Shown: positions 8,590 to 16,968, counted from the first letter of the stretch. The stretch: DNA of 30,287 bases from F23-B02 sp045599385 (GCA_045599385.1 JAZRVW010000013.1:1-30287); one strand, 5' to 3'. Numbers and translations: made by a program. The notes: a model not told the origin generated them from the letters alone.

Positions 8590-9128
8590 GAGTTATTACC
8601 GGAACAGCCAGAGGCAGAAAATTAAAAGAGCCGGCAAATTATGATATAAGACCGACAACCGATAATGTTAAGGAATCAATTTTCAACATCATTCAGTTTG
8701 ATATTGAGGGACGCATAGTTCTTGACCTTTTTGCAGGAACCGGTCAGCTCGGTATTGAATGCCTTAGCCGAGGTGCGAAGTCTGTTACCTTTGTGGATCA
8801 GAGCAGGGAAGCGATTGCACTTGTAAAAGCCAATCTCAAGACCTGCGGCTTTGAGGCGAGAGTTGTTACTGACGAATCAATTGCGTTTTTAAGCCGCGGA
8901 GGGAAATACGACCTGATAATTCTTGATCCTCCTTATGCTACACAACTGCTTGATAAAGCGCTTGATATTATCAATTCCGTTGACATCTTGTCGGAAGGTG
9001 GTATAATAATCTGTGAATCAGGCCGTGAAAAGCCCATGCCGGAAATGAAAGCTCCGTATAAAAAGAACAGAGAATACAATTACGGCAAGGTGAAGCTTAC
9101 GACTTACAGCAGGGAGAGCGACGCATGA
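8586..9128 (+). CDS. rsmD: 16S rRNA (guanine-N2)-methyltransferase RsmD
   Basis: SAM-dependent methyltransferase that modifies a guanine in 16S rRNA (G966 in E. coli numbering). The 180-residue length is normal. The start MRVITGTARGRKL is typical of the family, the SAM-binding loop LDLFAGTGQLGIE spans about residues 46-58, and the catalytic DPPY is at 114-117. The gene is joined by ATGA overlaps to uvrC upstream and coaD downstream; rsmD-coaD pairs are very common in bacteria. I see no unusual features. Confidence 0.95.
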   Translation: MRVITGTARGRKLKEPANYDIRPTTDNVKESIFNIIQFDIEGRIVLDLFAGTGQLGIECLSRGAKSVTFVDQSREAIALVKANLKTCGFEARVVTDESIAFLSRGGKYDLIILDPPYATQLLDKALDIINSVDILSEGGIIICESGREKPMPEMKAPYKKNREYNYGKVKLTTYSRESDA

Positions 9129-9616
9129 GAATTGCAATCTGCCCGGGTAGCTTTGACCCAATTACTCTGGGCCATCTGAATATTATCAGACGTACGGCAC
9201 AGATTTTTGACAAAGTTGTGGTGCTTATAATGCTCAACTCGTCAAAAACAACACCTATGTTCAGCATTGACGAAAGAGTTGAAATGGTGCGCAAGGTTGT
9301 CGAACGTTTCCCGAATGTTGAGGTTGATACCGCGGACGGACTGCTTGCCGAATATGCAAAAAAGCATGACGGTGCTGTAATCGTAAAAGGGCTGAGAGCG
9401 GCTTCTGACTTTGAATATGAGTTCCAGATGAATCTGATTAATAAGAAGATTAATCCGGAGCTGGAAACGATGTTCCTGACTTCGAGCGAAAAATATACAT
9501 TCCTTAGTTCGTCCGTTGTTCGCGAAATGGCGAGATACGGCGCAGACCTCACCGGTTTTGTCCCCTGCGAAATTATAGAAGAAATTGAGCAAAAAGCTCA
9601 ATCATGGAGGCGTTAA
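9125..9616 (+). CDS. coaD: Pantetheine-phosphate adenylyltransferase (PPAT)
   Basis: CoaD catalyses the penultimate step of coenzyme A synthesis, joining ATP and 4'-phosphopantetheine to give dephospho-CoA. The 163-residue length fits. The nucleotidyltransferase motif GSFDPITLGH is at residues 8-17 (T/HxGH signature), VKGLRAASDFEYE contains the conserved KGLR at 88-91, and the C-terminal FLSSSVVRE at 126-134 is the second ATP-binding signature. The start overlaps the rsmD stop by ATGA. The following coiled-coil gene starts one base after the stop codon, as often seen for coaD in Clostridia. Confidence 0.96.
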   Translation: MRIAICPGSFDPITLGHLNIIRRTAQIFDKVVVLIMLNSSKTTPMFSIDERVEMVRKVVERFPNVEVDTADGLLAEYAKKHDGAVIVKGLRAASDFEYEFQMNLINKKINPELETMFLTSSEKYTFLSSSVVREMARYGADLTGFVPCEIIEEIEQKAQSWRR

Positions 9617-9617
9617 T

Positions 9618-10187
9618 ATGAGCGAAGCTAAGAGTCTTACCGCAGTAATGGATATGATTGAATCCCTTTATACCAGCGTTTCAGAAGCCTGGGGCGTTCC
9701 CCTCGGCAATGATAAGTGCATTGTTGAACGTGAAGTAATGCTGAATACACTCAACGACATTAAGGCGGCGCTTCCTGTTGAGCTTGCAGAGGCAAAGCGA
9801 CTTGTTTCCGCCCGTGACGAGTTTATAGGCAACGCAAAGCGCGAGGCTGAGTCAATCCGCAAAAATGCGGAGGACAGCGCCCGTTCAATGCTTGAAAAGC
9901 AGGAAATTGTCAGAGTTGCAAAGGCCCAGAGCGCAGAAATGGTTGCAAATGCCGAGTATAAATCCAAGGAACTCCGCAGAGTTGCAAGCGAGTATGTTGA
10001 TGATATTCTCCGCCGCACCGAAGAAACCGTTGCAGAAGCGCTTAAGGCAGTAAACCAGTCAAGAGTAAGCTTCAGAAGCCTTGCAGGCACCCCCGCAACA
10101 CCTGTAGAGGAGGAGCCTAAGCAGCAAGCTCCCGCTGAAGAAGCCTCCGAAGAACCTGCTGTGGAAAGCGAAGAAAGCGCAGAATAA
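9618..10187 (+). CDS. Conserved coiled-coil protein downstream of coaD (DivIVA/ATP synthase b-like)
   Basis: Predicted cytoplasmic protein of 189 residues with no catalytic motif. The first 60 residues contain the pattern MDMIESL..., a short loop with G-x-P, IVEREVMLNTLNDIKAALPVE, which resembles an uncharacterised clostridial family often placed after coaD. Residues about 60-150 are a long charged, alanine-rich helix likely to form a coiled coil (repeated ARDE/KREAESIRKNAE patterns). The last 35 residues are low-complexity and rich in E, P and A. The ATG at 9618 has GGAGG at 9606-9610; a TTG 33 bases upstream lies inside coaD and is unlikely. Databases sometimes label such proteins ATPase or DivIVA-like, but neither activity is evident. 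Function unknown. Confidence 0.75.
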   Translation: MSEAKSLTAVMDMIESLYTSVSEAWGVPLGNDKCIVEREVMLNTLNDIKAALPVELAEAKRLVSARDEFIGNAKREAESIRKNAEDSARSMLEKQEIVRVAKAQSAEMVANAEYKSKELRRVASEYVDDILRRTEETVAEALKAVNQSRVSFRSLAGTPATPVEEEPKQQAPAEEASEEPAVESEESAE

Positions 10188-10197
10188 GGTTAATATT

Positions 10198-10229
10198 TAA
10201 AAGAGCCTCGTGAGAGGCTCTTTTATTTT
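10198..10229 (+). terminator. Intrinsic terminator closing the uvrC-coaD operon
   Basis: AAAAGAGCCTC (10199-10209) pairs perfectly with GAGGCTCTTTT (10214-10224) around a GTGA tetraloop, with one more T-A pair outside and a T-rich tail. This is a strong rho-independent terminator separating the coiled-coil gene from the mraZ promoter. Confidence 0.92.
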
Positions 10230-10249
10230 ATATATATGTCAAAAAGTGC

Positions 10250-10278
10250 TTGCATTTTCCAAATATTCTTACTATAAT
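10250..10278 (+). promoter_or_regulatory. Sigma-A-like promoter of the mraZ division cluster
   Basis: TTGCAT (10250-10255) and a perfect TATAAT (10273-10278) are 17 bp apart, about 65 bp upstream of mraZ. The -10 box is consensus and the -35 box partial. It sits just after a strong terminator and immediately before MraZ-box-like repeats, as expected for the autoregulated dcw promoter. Confidence 0.8.
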
Positions 10279-10286
10279 TAAATTCG

Positions 10287-10313
10287 GTGGTGAAATGTGG
10301 TGGAAAATACCAC
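10287..10313 (+). promoter_or_regulatory. Candidate MraZ operator (10-bp direct repeats)
   Basis: GTGG occurs at 10287-10290 and 10297-10300, exactly one helical turn apart, within the repeats TGGTGAAATG and TGGTGGAAAA. MraZ is known to bind tandem short G-rich repeats with 10-bp periodicity upstream of its own gene. GTGGT (10297-10301) and ACCAC (10309-10313) additionally form an inverted repeat. The site lies just downstream of the -10 box, suitable for autorepression. Confidence 0.6.
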
Positions 10314-10343
10314 AAATATACTGCGCTTTGGAGGTGAAACACC

Positions 10344-10760
10344 GTGACAGGAGAATATCAGCATTCATTGGATTCAAAGGGCAGACTGTTTATTCCGGCC
10401 AAGCTGCGTGATGAGCTGGGTGAGGTGTTTTATCTCACTCTGTCTGTGGACAAGTGCCTTGCCGCTTACAGTGCTGAAAGTTGGAAAAGCTTTTCGGACA
10501 AGGTTGATGCCATGAGCTATATGAAGCAACGCAAGATGCGGCCGCTGTTTGCCTATGCGGCAAAGTGTGAGCTTGACAGTCAGGGGCGTATAATTGTTCC
10601 TGCACATCTGCGTGAGTATGCAGGACTCATTAAAAATGTTACAGTTGTAGGCTGCAACAACCATGCGGAGCTGTGGGACGAACAGCGCTGGGCAGAAATA
10701 CACAAGGTGGAAATCACGCCTGAAAACATTGCGGCAGTTATGGAAGAACTGGAGTTTTGA
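10344..10760 (+). CDS. mraZ: Transcriptional regulator MraZ
   Basis: MraZ is a ring-forming DNA-binding protein with two SpoVT/AbrB-like domains that controls the division and cell wall cluster. The 138-residue protein begins MTGEYQHSLDSKGRLFIPAKLR, and the second half repeats the pattern with ELDSQGRIIVPAHLREYAG. The start is a GTG with a strong GGAGGTG ribosome binding site at 10330-10336. That site sits in a small GGTG-AAA-CACC inverted repeat directly before the start codon. As first gene of the cluster it is followed by rsmH after one base, the usual order. Autoregulation is suggested by the repeats just upstream. Confidence 0.96.
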   Translation: MTGEYQHSLDSKGRLFIPAKLRDELGEVFYLTLSVDKCLAAYSAESWKSFSDKVDAMSYMKQRKMRPLFAYAAKCELDSQGRIIVPAHLREYAGLIKNVTVVGCNNHAELWDEQRWAEIHKVEITPENIAAVMEELEF

Positions 10761-10761
10761 T

Positions 10762-11697
10762 ATGAGCAATCCCAAGCACATTTCTGTACTTCTTGATGAG
10801 TGCATTGAAAATCTTAATATCAAGCCCGACGGAATATATGTTGACGGCACTCTCGGAATGGGCGGACACTCTGAGCAGATTCTCAAGCGGTTGACTACGG
10901 GAAGACTCATTGGAATTGACCGCGACGAAAGCGCCATCGCAAGAGCAGGTGAGCGTCTGAAGGAATATTCCCATAAACTGACGCTTGTGCATAGTAATTT
11001 TTGTGATGTTGCCACAGTTCTTGATGACCTCGGAATTGACGGGGTTGACGGAATGCTTTTTGATCTCGGCGTTTCCTCGCCCCAGCTTGACGAAAGCGAA
11101 CGCGGTTTTTCATATATGAATGACGCTCCGCTGGATATGCGCATGGACAATACAAGTGCGCTGACGGCATGGAATGTTGTCAATGAATGGGCTGAGGACG
11201 AGCTTGTGCGCATACTACGCGATTACGGAGAAGAGCGCTTTGCAAGACGTATTGCAGGAAGAATTGTTGAACACCGCAGCGAAAAGCCCATAGAAACCAC
11301 GCTGGAGCTTGTTGATATTATAAAATCCGCAATGCCTGCTGCAGCTCTGCGTGAAAAACAGCATCCGGCAAAAAGAAGCTTTCAGGCAATAAGAATTGCG
11401 GTCAATGATGAGCTGGGCGCGGTTGAGCAAATGATGAAAACCGCACCTGATAAGCTCAACAAGGGCGGAAGGCTGTGCGTCATAAGCTTCCACTCGCTTG
11501 AGGACAGAATAGTTAAGACATCAATAGCAGCAAGAGAAAACGGCTGCACATGTCCCCGAGAAGCGCCGATTTGTGTCTGCGGCTTTGTGCAGACGCTGAA
11601 AAGTGTACATAGAAAACCCATAATTCCGGGAGAAGAAGAGCTGAAGGAAAATCCGCGGTCAAGGAGCGCAAAGCTCCGCGTTGCCGAGAAAGTGTAA
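10762..11697 (+). CDS. rsmH: 16S rRNA (cytosine1402-N4)-methyltransferase RsmH
   Basis: RsmH (MraW) methylates N4 of C1402 in the ribosomal P site. I start it at the ATG at 10762 (311 residues), which gives the typical opening MSNPKHISVLLDECIENL; an in-frame extension upstream would lie inside mraZ. The SAM-binding loop reads DGTLGMGGHSEQIL near residues 28-41, and family motifs FDLGVSSPQLDESERGFSY, HPAKRSFQAIRI and SFHSLEDRIVK are present. GGAG at 10751-10754 serves as ribosome binding site. It is probably cotranscribed with mraZ and ftsL. Confidence 0.96.
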   Translation: MSNPKHISVLLDECIENLNIKPDGIYVDGTLGMGGHSEQILKRLTTGRLIGIDRDESAIARAGERLKEYSHKLTLVHSNFCDVATVLDDLGIDGVDGMLFDLGVSSPQLDESERGFSYMNDAPLDMRMDNTSALTAWNVVNEWAEDELVRILRDYGEERFARRIAGRIVEHRSEKPIETTLELVDIIKSAMPAAALREKQHPAKRSFQAIRIAVNDELGAVEQMMKTAPDKLNKGGRLCVISFHSLEDRIVKTSIAARENGCTCPREAPICVCGFVQTLKSVHRKPIIPGEEELKENPRSRSAKLRVAEKV

Positions 11698-11701
11698 TAA
11701 T

Positions 11702-12103
11702 ATGCCTTCAGTCAGCAGAAAAAAGCACGAAAAATCCAAATCCGAAGCCGTTGCCGCGGTGTTGACGTTACTGCTTGCGGCAGTATTGATTATTGCGGGA
11801 CTTGTTATGAGGATAAAGCTTGCGGAGCAGAACGACGCAAACCTTGAGCTTAGTGCGAAGCTGACTGAAATTGAGGACGAAAATGTTCGTCTGAAAATTG
11901 AAATTAACTCAGCCTACGGTCTTGATGAGCTTGAGAACATTGCGAGAAATGAGCTCGGAATGCTTCCCATAGATGATGAAAAGACAGTAAAAATAGATGT
12001 AATAACAGAGGATAAAGCAATTATCCTTAAAAACGGGGATAAAAGCGATATAACGGACAATTGGATAAGCTCATTATGGAATATTTTCGGTGATGAAAAA
12101 TAA
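11702..12103 (+). CDS. ftsL: FtsL-like division protein (septum formation initiator family)
   Basis: Small bitopic membrane protein of 133 residues. A basic N-terminus (SRKKHEKSKSE) precedes one transmembrane segment at about residues 16-38 (AVLTLLLAAVLIIAGLVMRI), then a leucine-rich coiled coil (about 45-75) and the typical GLDELENIARNELGML region. Primary sequence of FtsL is poorly conserved, but topology and position between rsmH and a class B PBP are diagnostic. FtsL forms the FtsL-FtsB/DivIC-FtsQ/DivIB complex that activates FtsW and its PBP. The ATG at 11702 is preferred to a TTG at 11681 inside rsmH; its ribosome binding site is weak, implying coupling to rsmH. Confidence 0.88.
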   Translation: MPSVSRKKHEKSKSEAVAAVLTLLLAAVLIIAGLVMRIKLAEQNDANLELSAKLTEIEDENVRLKIEINSAYGLDELENIARNELGMLPIDDEKTVKIDVITEDKAIILKNGDKSDITDNWISSLWNIFGDEK

Positions 12104-12121
12104 GTATATTCCAGTATACTT
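12102..12121 (+). other. Perfect inverted repeat between ftsL and the PBP gene
   Basis: AAGTATA and TATACTT flank a 6-base loop TTCCAG, starting at the ftsL stop codon. It is A/T-rich, lacks a T tail and ends eight bases before the PBP ribosome binding site. It could be a weak mRNA structure or a protein site. Confidence 0.3.
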
Positions 12122-12140
12122 ATCTTCCAGAGGAGCTGCC

Positions 12141-14468
12141 ATGAAAACAAACCCCAATTCAAAGGCTGACCGTAATCCCAGCAGAACCATACTTCGCCGC
12201 ACACTGTTTTTAATGCTGGTGTGCGGCATACTTGCGTTTATAGCTCTTGCTGTGCGCTTGTATAAGCTCCAGATTATTGACCATGAAATGTATGAGGAGC
12301 TTGCCATAAGCCAGCAGCTTCGTGAAACAAGCTCCTCCGCCATGCGCGGAATTATCTATGACAGAAACATGAAGGTGCTTGCAATGAGTGCCGATGTGGA
12401 AAGCGTATATCTTAGCCCTGCGGAAATTGCAATGTATGAAGAGGACCCGCAGCTTATAGCGGAGAAGCTTTCCGAAATCCTCGGCATCGACTATGACGAA
12501 ATTCTTGAGAAAACGAAAAACAACGGCTCCTGGTATGTGACTGTTGCCCGAAAAGTCGAGCCTGATGTGGCTGATAAAATAAGAGAGCTCAAAAAAGAAT
12601 ATAATCTTCACGGCGTGCGGCTTGAAAGCGATACAAAGCGATATTATCCCTATTCATCGCTTGCATGCCATGTGATAGGCTTTGTAGGAACCGATAATTA
12701 CGGGCTGAACGGTATTGAGCTTAAATATAACTCATATCTTGCGGGGCAAAACGGAACCTATCGCCGCGCAACGAATGCCTACGGAACGGATCTTCTGTTC
12801 CTGCAGTATGAGGACTATAACGGCGCACAAAGCGGCTGCAATATCGTAACTACAGTAGACTCAACTATACAGTATTACGTTGAGAAAAATCTGGCGCAGG
12901 CTGTTGAGGATTATGACATTCAGCACGGTGCCGGCGCGATTGTGATGGACGTTAACACCGGCGGCATTATTGCAATGGCGTCAATCGGCGGATATGACCT
13001 GAACAACTTCCTTGATGTCAGCGACGAAGCAAAAGTTATGATTGATTCGGCATCGACTGAGGAGGAAAAGGAAATACTGCTCAACGATGCACGTCAGCTG
13101 CAGTGGCGGAATAAGACGATTTCCGATACCTACGAGCCGGGCTCAACCTTTAAGATAATTACGCTTTCAATGGCTCTTGAAGAAGGTGTTGTTGATTTGG
13201 AAGACACTTATTTCTGCGGCGGCAATGTTGCCGTAAAGGGCAGAACGTCACCGGTAAGATGCTGGAAAACGGAGGGCCACGGCTCCCAGACTCTTACGCA
13301 GGCAGTTCAGCATTCCTGCAATGTTGCTTTTGTCAACATAGGAATGAAGGTCGGGGCAGAAACTTTTTATAAATACTGCGATGCCTTCGGCTTCCTGAAC
13401 CTTTCGTCAGACAGCTCTGAACAGCTTACGGCAAAAACCGGAATAGACCTTGACGGCGAAAGCGGAAGCATATGGTGGAGCCGGGATACCTTCTGTAACC
13501 CTGAAAACCTGTCATCGCTTGCGGCGGCATCATTCGGTCAGACCTTTACAATAACCCCGCTTCAGCTGATAACGGCGGTAAGCGCCTGCGTAAACGGCGG
13601 AACGCTGATGGAGCCGTATATTGTTCAAAGTGTTCTTGATGACAGCGGCAATACGGTGTATAATAAAAATCCAACGCCGGTGCGCCGTGTGATAAGTGAA
13701 ACCACAAGTAAAACCGTGTGCGGCATACTTGAGCAGGTGGTAGGCGACACGAAGGACGGTACGGGCAAAAATGCCGCAGTTGCGGGTTACCGCATCGGCG
13801 GAAAAACCGGAACGTCGGAAAAGGTAAGCCTTGAGGCATCAACAGGTCAGAAAGAATATATTGTTTCTTTTATTGGCTTTGCTCCTGCCGACAATCCGCA
13901 GATTGCCGTGCTTGTTCTTCTTGATTCTCCGAGTAATGAATCCGGAATATACATAAGCGGCGGCCAGATGGCAGCCCCTACCGTAGGCAAGATTTTTGCC
14001 GACATTCTGCCATATCTGGGAGTTGAGCCCGAATACTCCGATGATGAGCTTAAAACTGTTGACAAGGCTGTGCCTGATGTAAGAGGACTCACCGTTGCCA
14101 AAGCGCAGGAGAAGCTGAAGGACAGCGGCTTTGAGTGCAGAGTGATAGGAACCGGAAATGCCGTAGATGATCAGCTTCCGGCTCCGAACGCAGTTGTTGC
14201 AGAGGGCAGCAGCATAATCATTTACGCCGATGCCTTCCCGTCAGAAGCAACTGAAATTATGCCTGATATTTCAGACATGAGCTATTCAGAGGCAAGGGAG
14301 CTTTTGAACAGCTGCGGGTTGTTTATACACACAAATTCACCTGCCGCCTTTGCGGACGGAAGAATAATCGTTACGCAGAGTGTTGAAACGGGTACAAGAG
14401 TAAAACACGGAACGGTGATTGAGGTTACTGTTATCACGAGCGATAAGGATTTGCTCGGAAGATACTGA
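12141..14468 (+). CDS. Class B penicillin-binding protein with two PASTA domains (PBP2B/SpoVD type)
   Basis: Division transpeptidase that crosslinks septal peptidoglycan with FtsW. The 775-residue protein has an N-terminal membrane anchor (about 18-40), a dimerisation/pedestal region with RGIIYDRN, and a transpeptidase domain with the active-site S335-TFK, S392-CN and K555-TG motifs. Two C-terminal PASTA domains begin near VPDVRGLTVAKAQEKL and MPDISDMSYSEARELL. The ATG at 12141 has an AGAGGAG ribosome binding site five bases before its spacer end; an ATG at 12090 overlaps ftsL and adds 17 unlikely residues. Bacillus carries a vegetative (pbpB) and a sporulation (spoVD) paralogue here; with only one gene I cannot assign it to either, so I give no symbol. 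Confidence 0.93.
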   Translation: MKTNPNSKADRNPSRTILRRTLFLMLVCGILAFIALAVRLYKLQIIDHEMYEELAISQQLRETSSSAMRGIIYDRNMKVLAMSADVESVYLSPAEIAMYEEDPQLIAEKLSEILGIDYDEILEKTKNNGSWYVTVARKVEPDVADKIRELKKEYNLHGVRLESDTKRYYPYSSLACHVIGFVGTDNYGLNGIELKYNSYLAGQNGTYRRATNAYGTDLLFLQYEDYNGAQSGCNIVTTVDSTIQYYVEKNLAQAVEDYDIQHGAGAIVMDVNTGGIIAMASIGGYDLNNFLDVSDEAKVMIDSASTEEEKEILLNDARQLQWRNKTISDTYEPGSTFKIITLSMALEEGVVDLEDTYFCGGNVAVKGRTSPVRCWKTEGHGSQTLTQAVQHSCNVAFVNIGMKVGAETFYKYCDAFGFLNLSSDSSEQLTAKTGIDLDGESGSIWWSRDTFCNPENLSSLAAASFGQTFTITPLQLITAVSACVNGGTLMEPYIVQSVLDDSGNTVYNKNPTPVRRVISETTSKTVCGILEQVVGDTKDGTGKNAAVAGYRIGGKTGTSEKVSLEASTGQKEYIVSFIGFAPADNPQIAVLVLLDSPSNESGIYISGGQMAAPTVGKIFADILPYLGVEPEYSDDELKTVDKAVPDVRGLTVAKAQEKLKDSGFECRVIGTGNAVDDQLPAPNAVVAEGSSIIIYADAFPSEATEIMPDISDMSYSEARELLNSCGLFIHTNSPAAFADGRIIVTQSVETGTRVKHGTVIEVTVITSDKDLLGRY

Positions 14469-14485
14469 AATAAAGGAATGAGATT

Positions 14486-15937
14486 ATGAAGCTAAAAGAT
14501 TTGCTGAAAAGCCTTGAGGTCGTTGAAGCTCATGCAGACCTTGAGCAGAATATAAGCGGAATCAGCTACGATTCGAGAAAAACTCAGCCTGGTGACGCGT
14601 TTTTTGCCATTGTGGGCTTTGAGTCCGATGGACACAGATTTGTTCCCATGGCGGCTGAAAAAGGCGCGGCGGTTGTTATCTGCCAGAAGGCACCTGAGAT
14701 TGACGTTCCCTATGTGATTGTTAAAGACAGCCGACTCGGTCTTGCCCTTGCAAGCCGTGATTTCTTCGGAAATCCCGCAGGACAGATGAAGGTTATAGGC
14801 ATAACGGGTACAAACGGAAAAACCACAACTACCTATATTCTTAAGCACATGCTTGAAAGCAAGCTCGGTGCAAAGGTGGGACTTATCGGTACAAACGGCA
14901 ACATGATAGGCGAGGAGTTTATCCACTCCGAGCGAACGACTCCCGAAAGCTATGAGCTCCAGCTTCTGTTCCGTGAGATGCTTGATGCCGGCTGTACTCA
15001 TGTGGTAATGGAGGTTTCCTCCCATTCTCTGTATCTTAACCGCGTTGCCGGCATTGATTTTGATATCGGCGTATTTACAAATCTAACCCAGGACCATCTC
15101 GACTTCCACAAGACGATGGAAGAGTATGCAAAGGCAAAGTCCATTCTGTTCTCCATGTGCAAATGCGGCTGTATGAATATGGACGATGCGTGGTTTGAGA
15201 ATATCAGCAGAAACGCAAAATGCACGGTGTTTACATACTCAACCGAGAATGAAAGTGCGGAGCTGTTTGCAAGGAATATTCGGCTTTCCGCATCGGGCGT
15301 AAGCTTTGATGCCGTAACTGCCGATGAATGCGAGGCAGTAAGCCTTGCCATTCCCGGAAAATTTTCAGTATATAATGCCCTCGGAGTCATTGCATGCGGG
15401 CTAAATCTCGGAATGAGCCTTAAAGCCTGCGCTGAAGCGCTTGCCGATGCACATGGCGTTAAAGGACGCATGGAGGTAGTTCCCACTGACGAGAATTACA
15501 CCGTTCTGATTGACTATGCACACACTCCCGATGCACTTGAAAATGCGCTCAAGGCACTTCGGTACGATGATAACGGCAGACTTGTAGTACTGTTCGGCTG
15601 CGGCGGCGATCGCGACAGAACTAAACGCCCGATTATGGGCAGAATTGCCGCAGAAAATGCAGACTTTGTTATCGTAACAAGTGATAATCCCCGCACGGAA
15701 GAGCCTGAGGAGATAATTAAAGAAATTGTTGCGGGAATGCAGGATACGGAAACACCGTATACGGTAATATGTGACCGCGTTGAAGCAATTCAGTGGGCAA
15801 TTGACAACCATAAGGAAAATGATGTAATATTGTTAGCCGGCAAGGGCCATGAGGATTATCAGGTGGTCGGCCATGAGAAGCATCATATGGACGAGAGGGA
15901 AATCGTCGCAGAACATATAGAGAAGAGGAAAAAATAA
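14486..15937 (+). CDS. murE: UDP-MurNAc-L-Ala-D-Glu:meso-DAP ligase MurE
   Basis: MurE adds the third amino acid to the peptidoglycan stem peptide in the cytoplasm using ATP. The 483-residue length fits. The ATP loop GITGTNGKTTTT starts at residue 105, the central domain holds YAHTPDALENAL, and the specificity loop reads D400-N-P-R403, the motif of meso-diaminopimelate-adding enzymes rather than the lysine-adding type. The Ser/Thr-rich substrate region SERTTPESYELQ is present. The ribosome binding site AAAGGAATGAG lies just upstream. The stop TAA shares one base with the mraY ATG (TAATG). murF, usually next, is absent here. Confidence 0.96.
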   Translation: MKLKDLLKSLEVVEAHADLEQNISGISYDSRKTQPGDAFFAIVGFESDGHRFVPMAAEKGAAVVICQKAPEIDVPYVIVKDSRLGLALASRDFFGNPAGQMKVIGITGTNGKTTTTYILKHMLESKLGAKVGLIGTNGNMIGEEFIHSERTTPESYELQLLFREMLDAGCTHVVMEVSSHSLYLNRVAGIDFDIGVFTNLTQDHLDFHKTMEEYAKAKSILFSMCKCGCMNMDDAWFENISRNAKCTVFTYSTENESAELFARNIRLSASGVSFDAVTADECEAVSLAIPGKFSVYNALGVIACGLNLGMSLKACAEALADAHGVKGRMEVVPTDENYTVLIDYAHTPDALENALKALRYDDNGRLVVLFGCGGDRDRTKRPIMGRIAAENADFVIVTSDNPRTEEPEEIIKEIVAGMQDTETPYTVICDRVEAIQWAIDNHKENDVILLAGKGHEDYQVVGHEKHHMDEREIVAEHIEKRKK

Positions 15938-16944
15938 TGACACTTAAGCTTACTGTAGCCTTTGTGTTGGCTTTTATCGTTGCAGTAGTTGTTGGCAAAT
16001 TTTATATTCCCTGGCTGCGAAAGGTCAAGGCAGGGCAGGAGATTAAGGAAATCGGCCCCTCGTGGCATGCTTCAAAGGCGGGAACTCCCACCATGGGCGG
16101 CTTTATTTTCATTGCTGCGTGTATCGTTGTCTGCCTGACAACCGGATTTTCCAGTATGCTTGAAGGCGACTTCAGACATATATTCGTTCTCGTGTTTGCA
16201 ATGATTTTCGGCGCAATCGGCTTCCTTGATGACTGGGAAAAGCTCCGTAAAAAGCAGAATACGGGTCTTTCTGCAAAGGCAAAGTTCCTTCTGCAGCTTG
16301 TTGCAGCACTTGTATTCGTGCTCCTTCTTCGTCAAATGGGGTATATCAAAACAAACCTCTATATTCCTTTCTGGAATACTGAAGTATATATTCCCGGGGC
16401 TCTCTATTTTATCCTTGCGGCGTTCATCATTGTCGGCACCGTAAACGCGGTAAACATTACCGACGGCGTTGACGGACTTGCAAGCGGAACCTCTCTTCCC
16501 GTATGTCTGTTCTTTGTGTTTGTAACATTTAAATGGGGCGAGGAATTTCTCTCGCTCGGCATTTTCGCATCAGCACTTCTCGGCGGTCTTATCGGCTTCC
16601 TCGTATATAACTTCAATCCTGCAAAATGCTTTATGGGTGATACGGGCTCGCTGTTCCTGGGCGGCGCAATTGCAGCGCTTGCCTTTGCTTACGATATGCC
16701 GCTTATACTTATCACCCTCGGCATTGTGTTCATCTGGGAAACACTTTCCGACATCATTCAGGTATGCTATTTCAAGATTACCCACGGCAAGCGCATATTC
16801 AAGATGGCGCCTTTCCATCATCATCTTGAAATGGGTGGCTGGACGGGCAAAAAGTGGAAGGAAAAAGAGCTGTTTTGTCTTTTCACCGGTGTGTCCCTTG
16901 TTTTTGCAATAATTTCATTCCTGGGAGTTTATAATCGTTTCTGA
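15937..16944 (+). CDS. mraY: Phospho-MurNAc-pentapeptide translocase MraY
   Basis: Integral membrane enzyme that transfers phospho-MurNAc-pentapeptide from UDP to undecaprenyl phosphate, giving lipid I. The 335-residue protein is rich in hydrophobic helices (about ten). Catalytic signatures are present: DDWEK at residues 98-102, NITDGVDGLASG, FNPAKCFMGDTGS and the C-terminal MAPFHHHLEMGGW. The early GTPTMGG is also typical. It begins at the last base of the murE stop codon with GAAGAGGAAA upstream as ribosome binding site, so coupling is likely. ftsW follows after 24 bases; murD, often between them, is missing. Confidence 0.96.
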   Translation: MTLKLTVAFVLAFIVAVVVGKFYIPWLRKVKAGQEIKEIGPSWHASKAGTPTMGGFIFIAACIVVCLTTGFSSMLEGDFRHIFVLVFAMIFGAIGFLDDWEKLRKKQNTGLSAKAKFLLQLVAALVFVLLLRQMGYIKTNLYIPFWNTEVYIPGALYFILAAFIIVGTVNAVNITDGVDGLASGTSLPVCLFFVFVTFKWGEEFLSLGIFASALLGGLIGFLVYNFNPAKCFMGDTGSLFLGGAIAALAFAYDMPLILITLGIVFIWETLSDIIQVCYFKITHGKRIFKMAPFHHHLEMGGWTGKKWKEKELFCLFTGVSLVFAIISFLGVYNRF

Positions 16945-16968
16945 TAATAATCCCGGGAGGTCGTTTGA

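Noticed and set aside
10374..11213. 279-codon open frame opposite mraZ and rsmH
   Set aside because: Spans two real genes in antisense, low-complexity Ser-rich translation, no supporting signals.
14486..16944. MurE-MurF fusion or murF/murD remnant
   Set aside because: MurE has normal length and ends at the mraY start; the mraY-ftsW gap is 24 bases, leaving no space for remnants.
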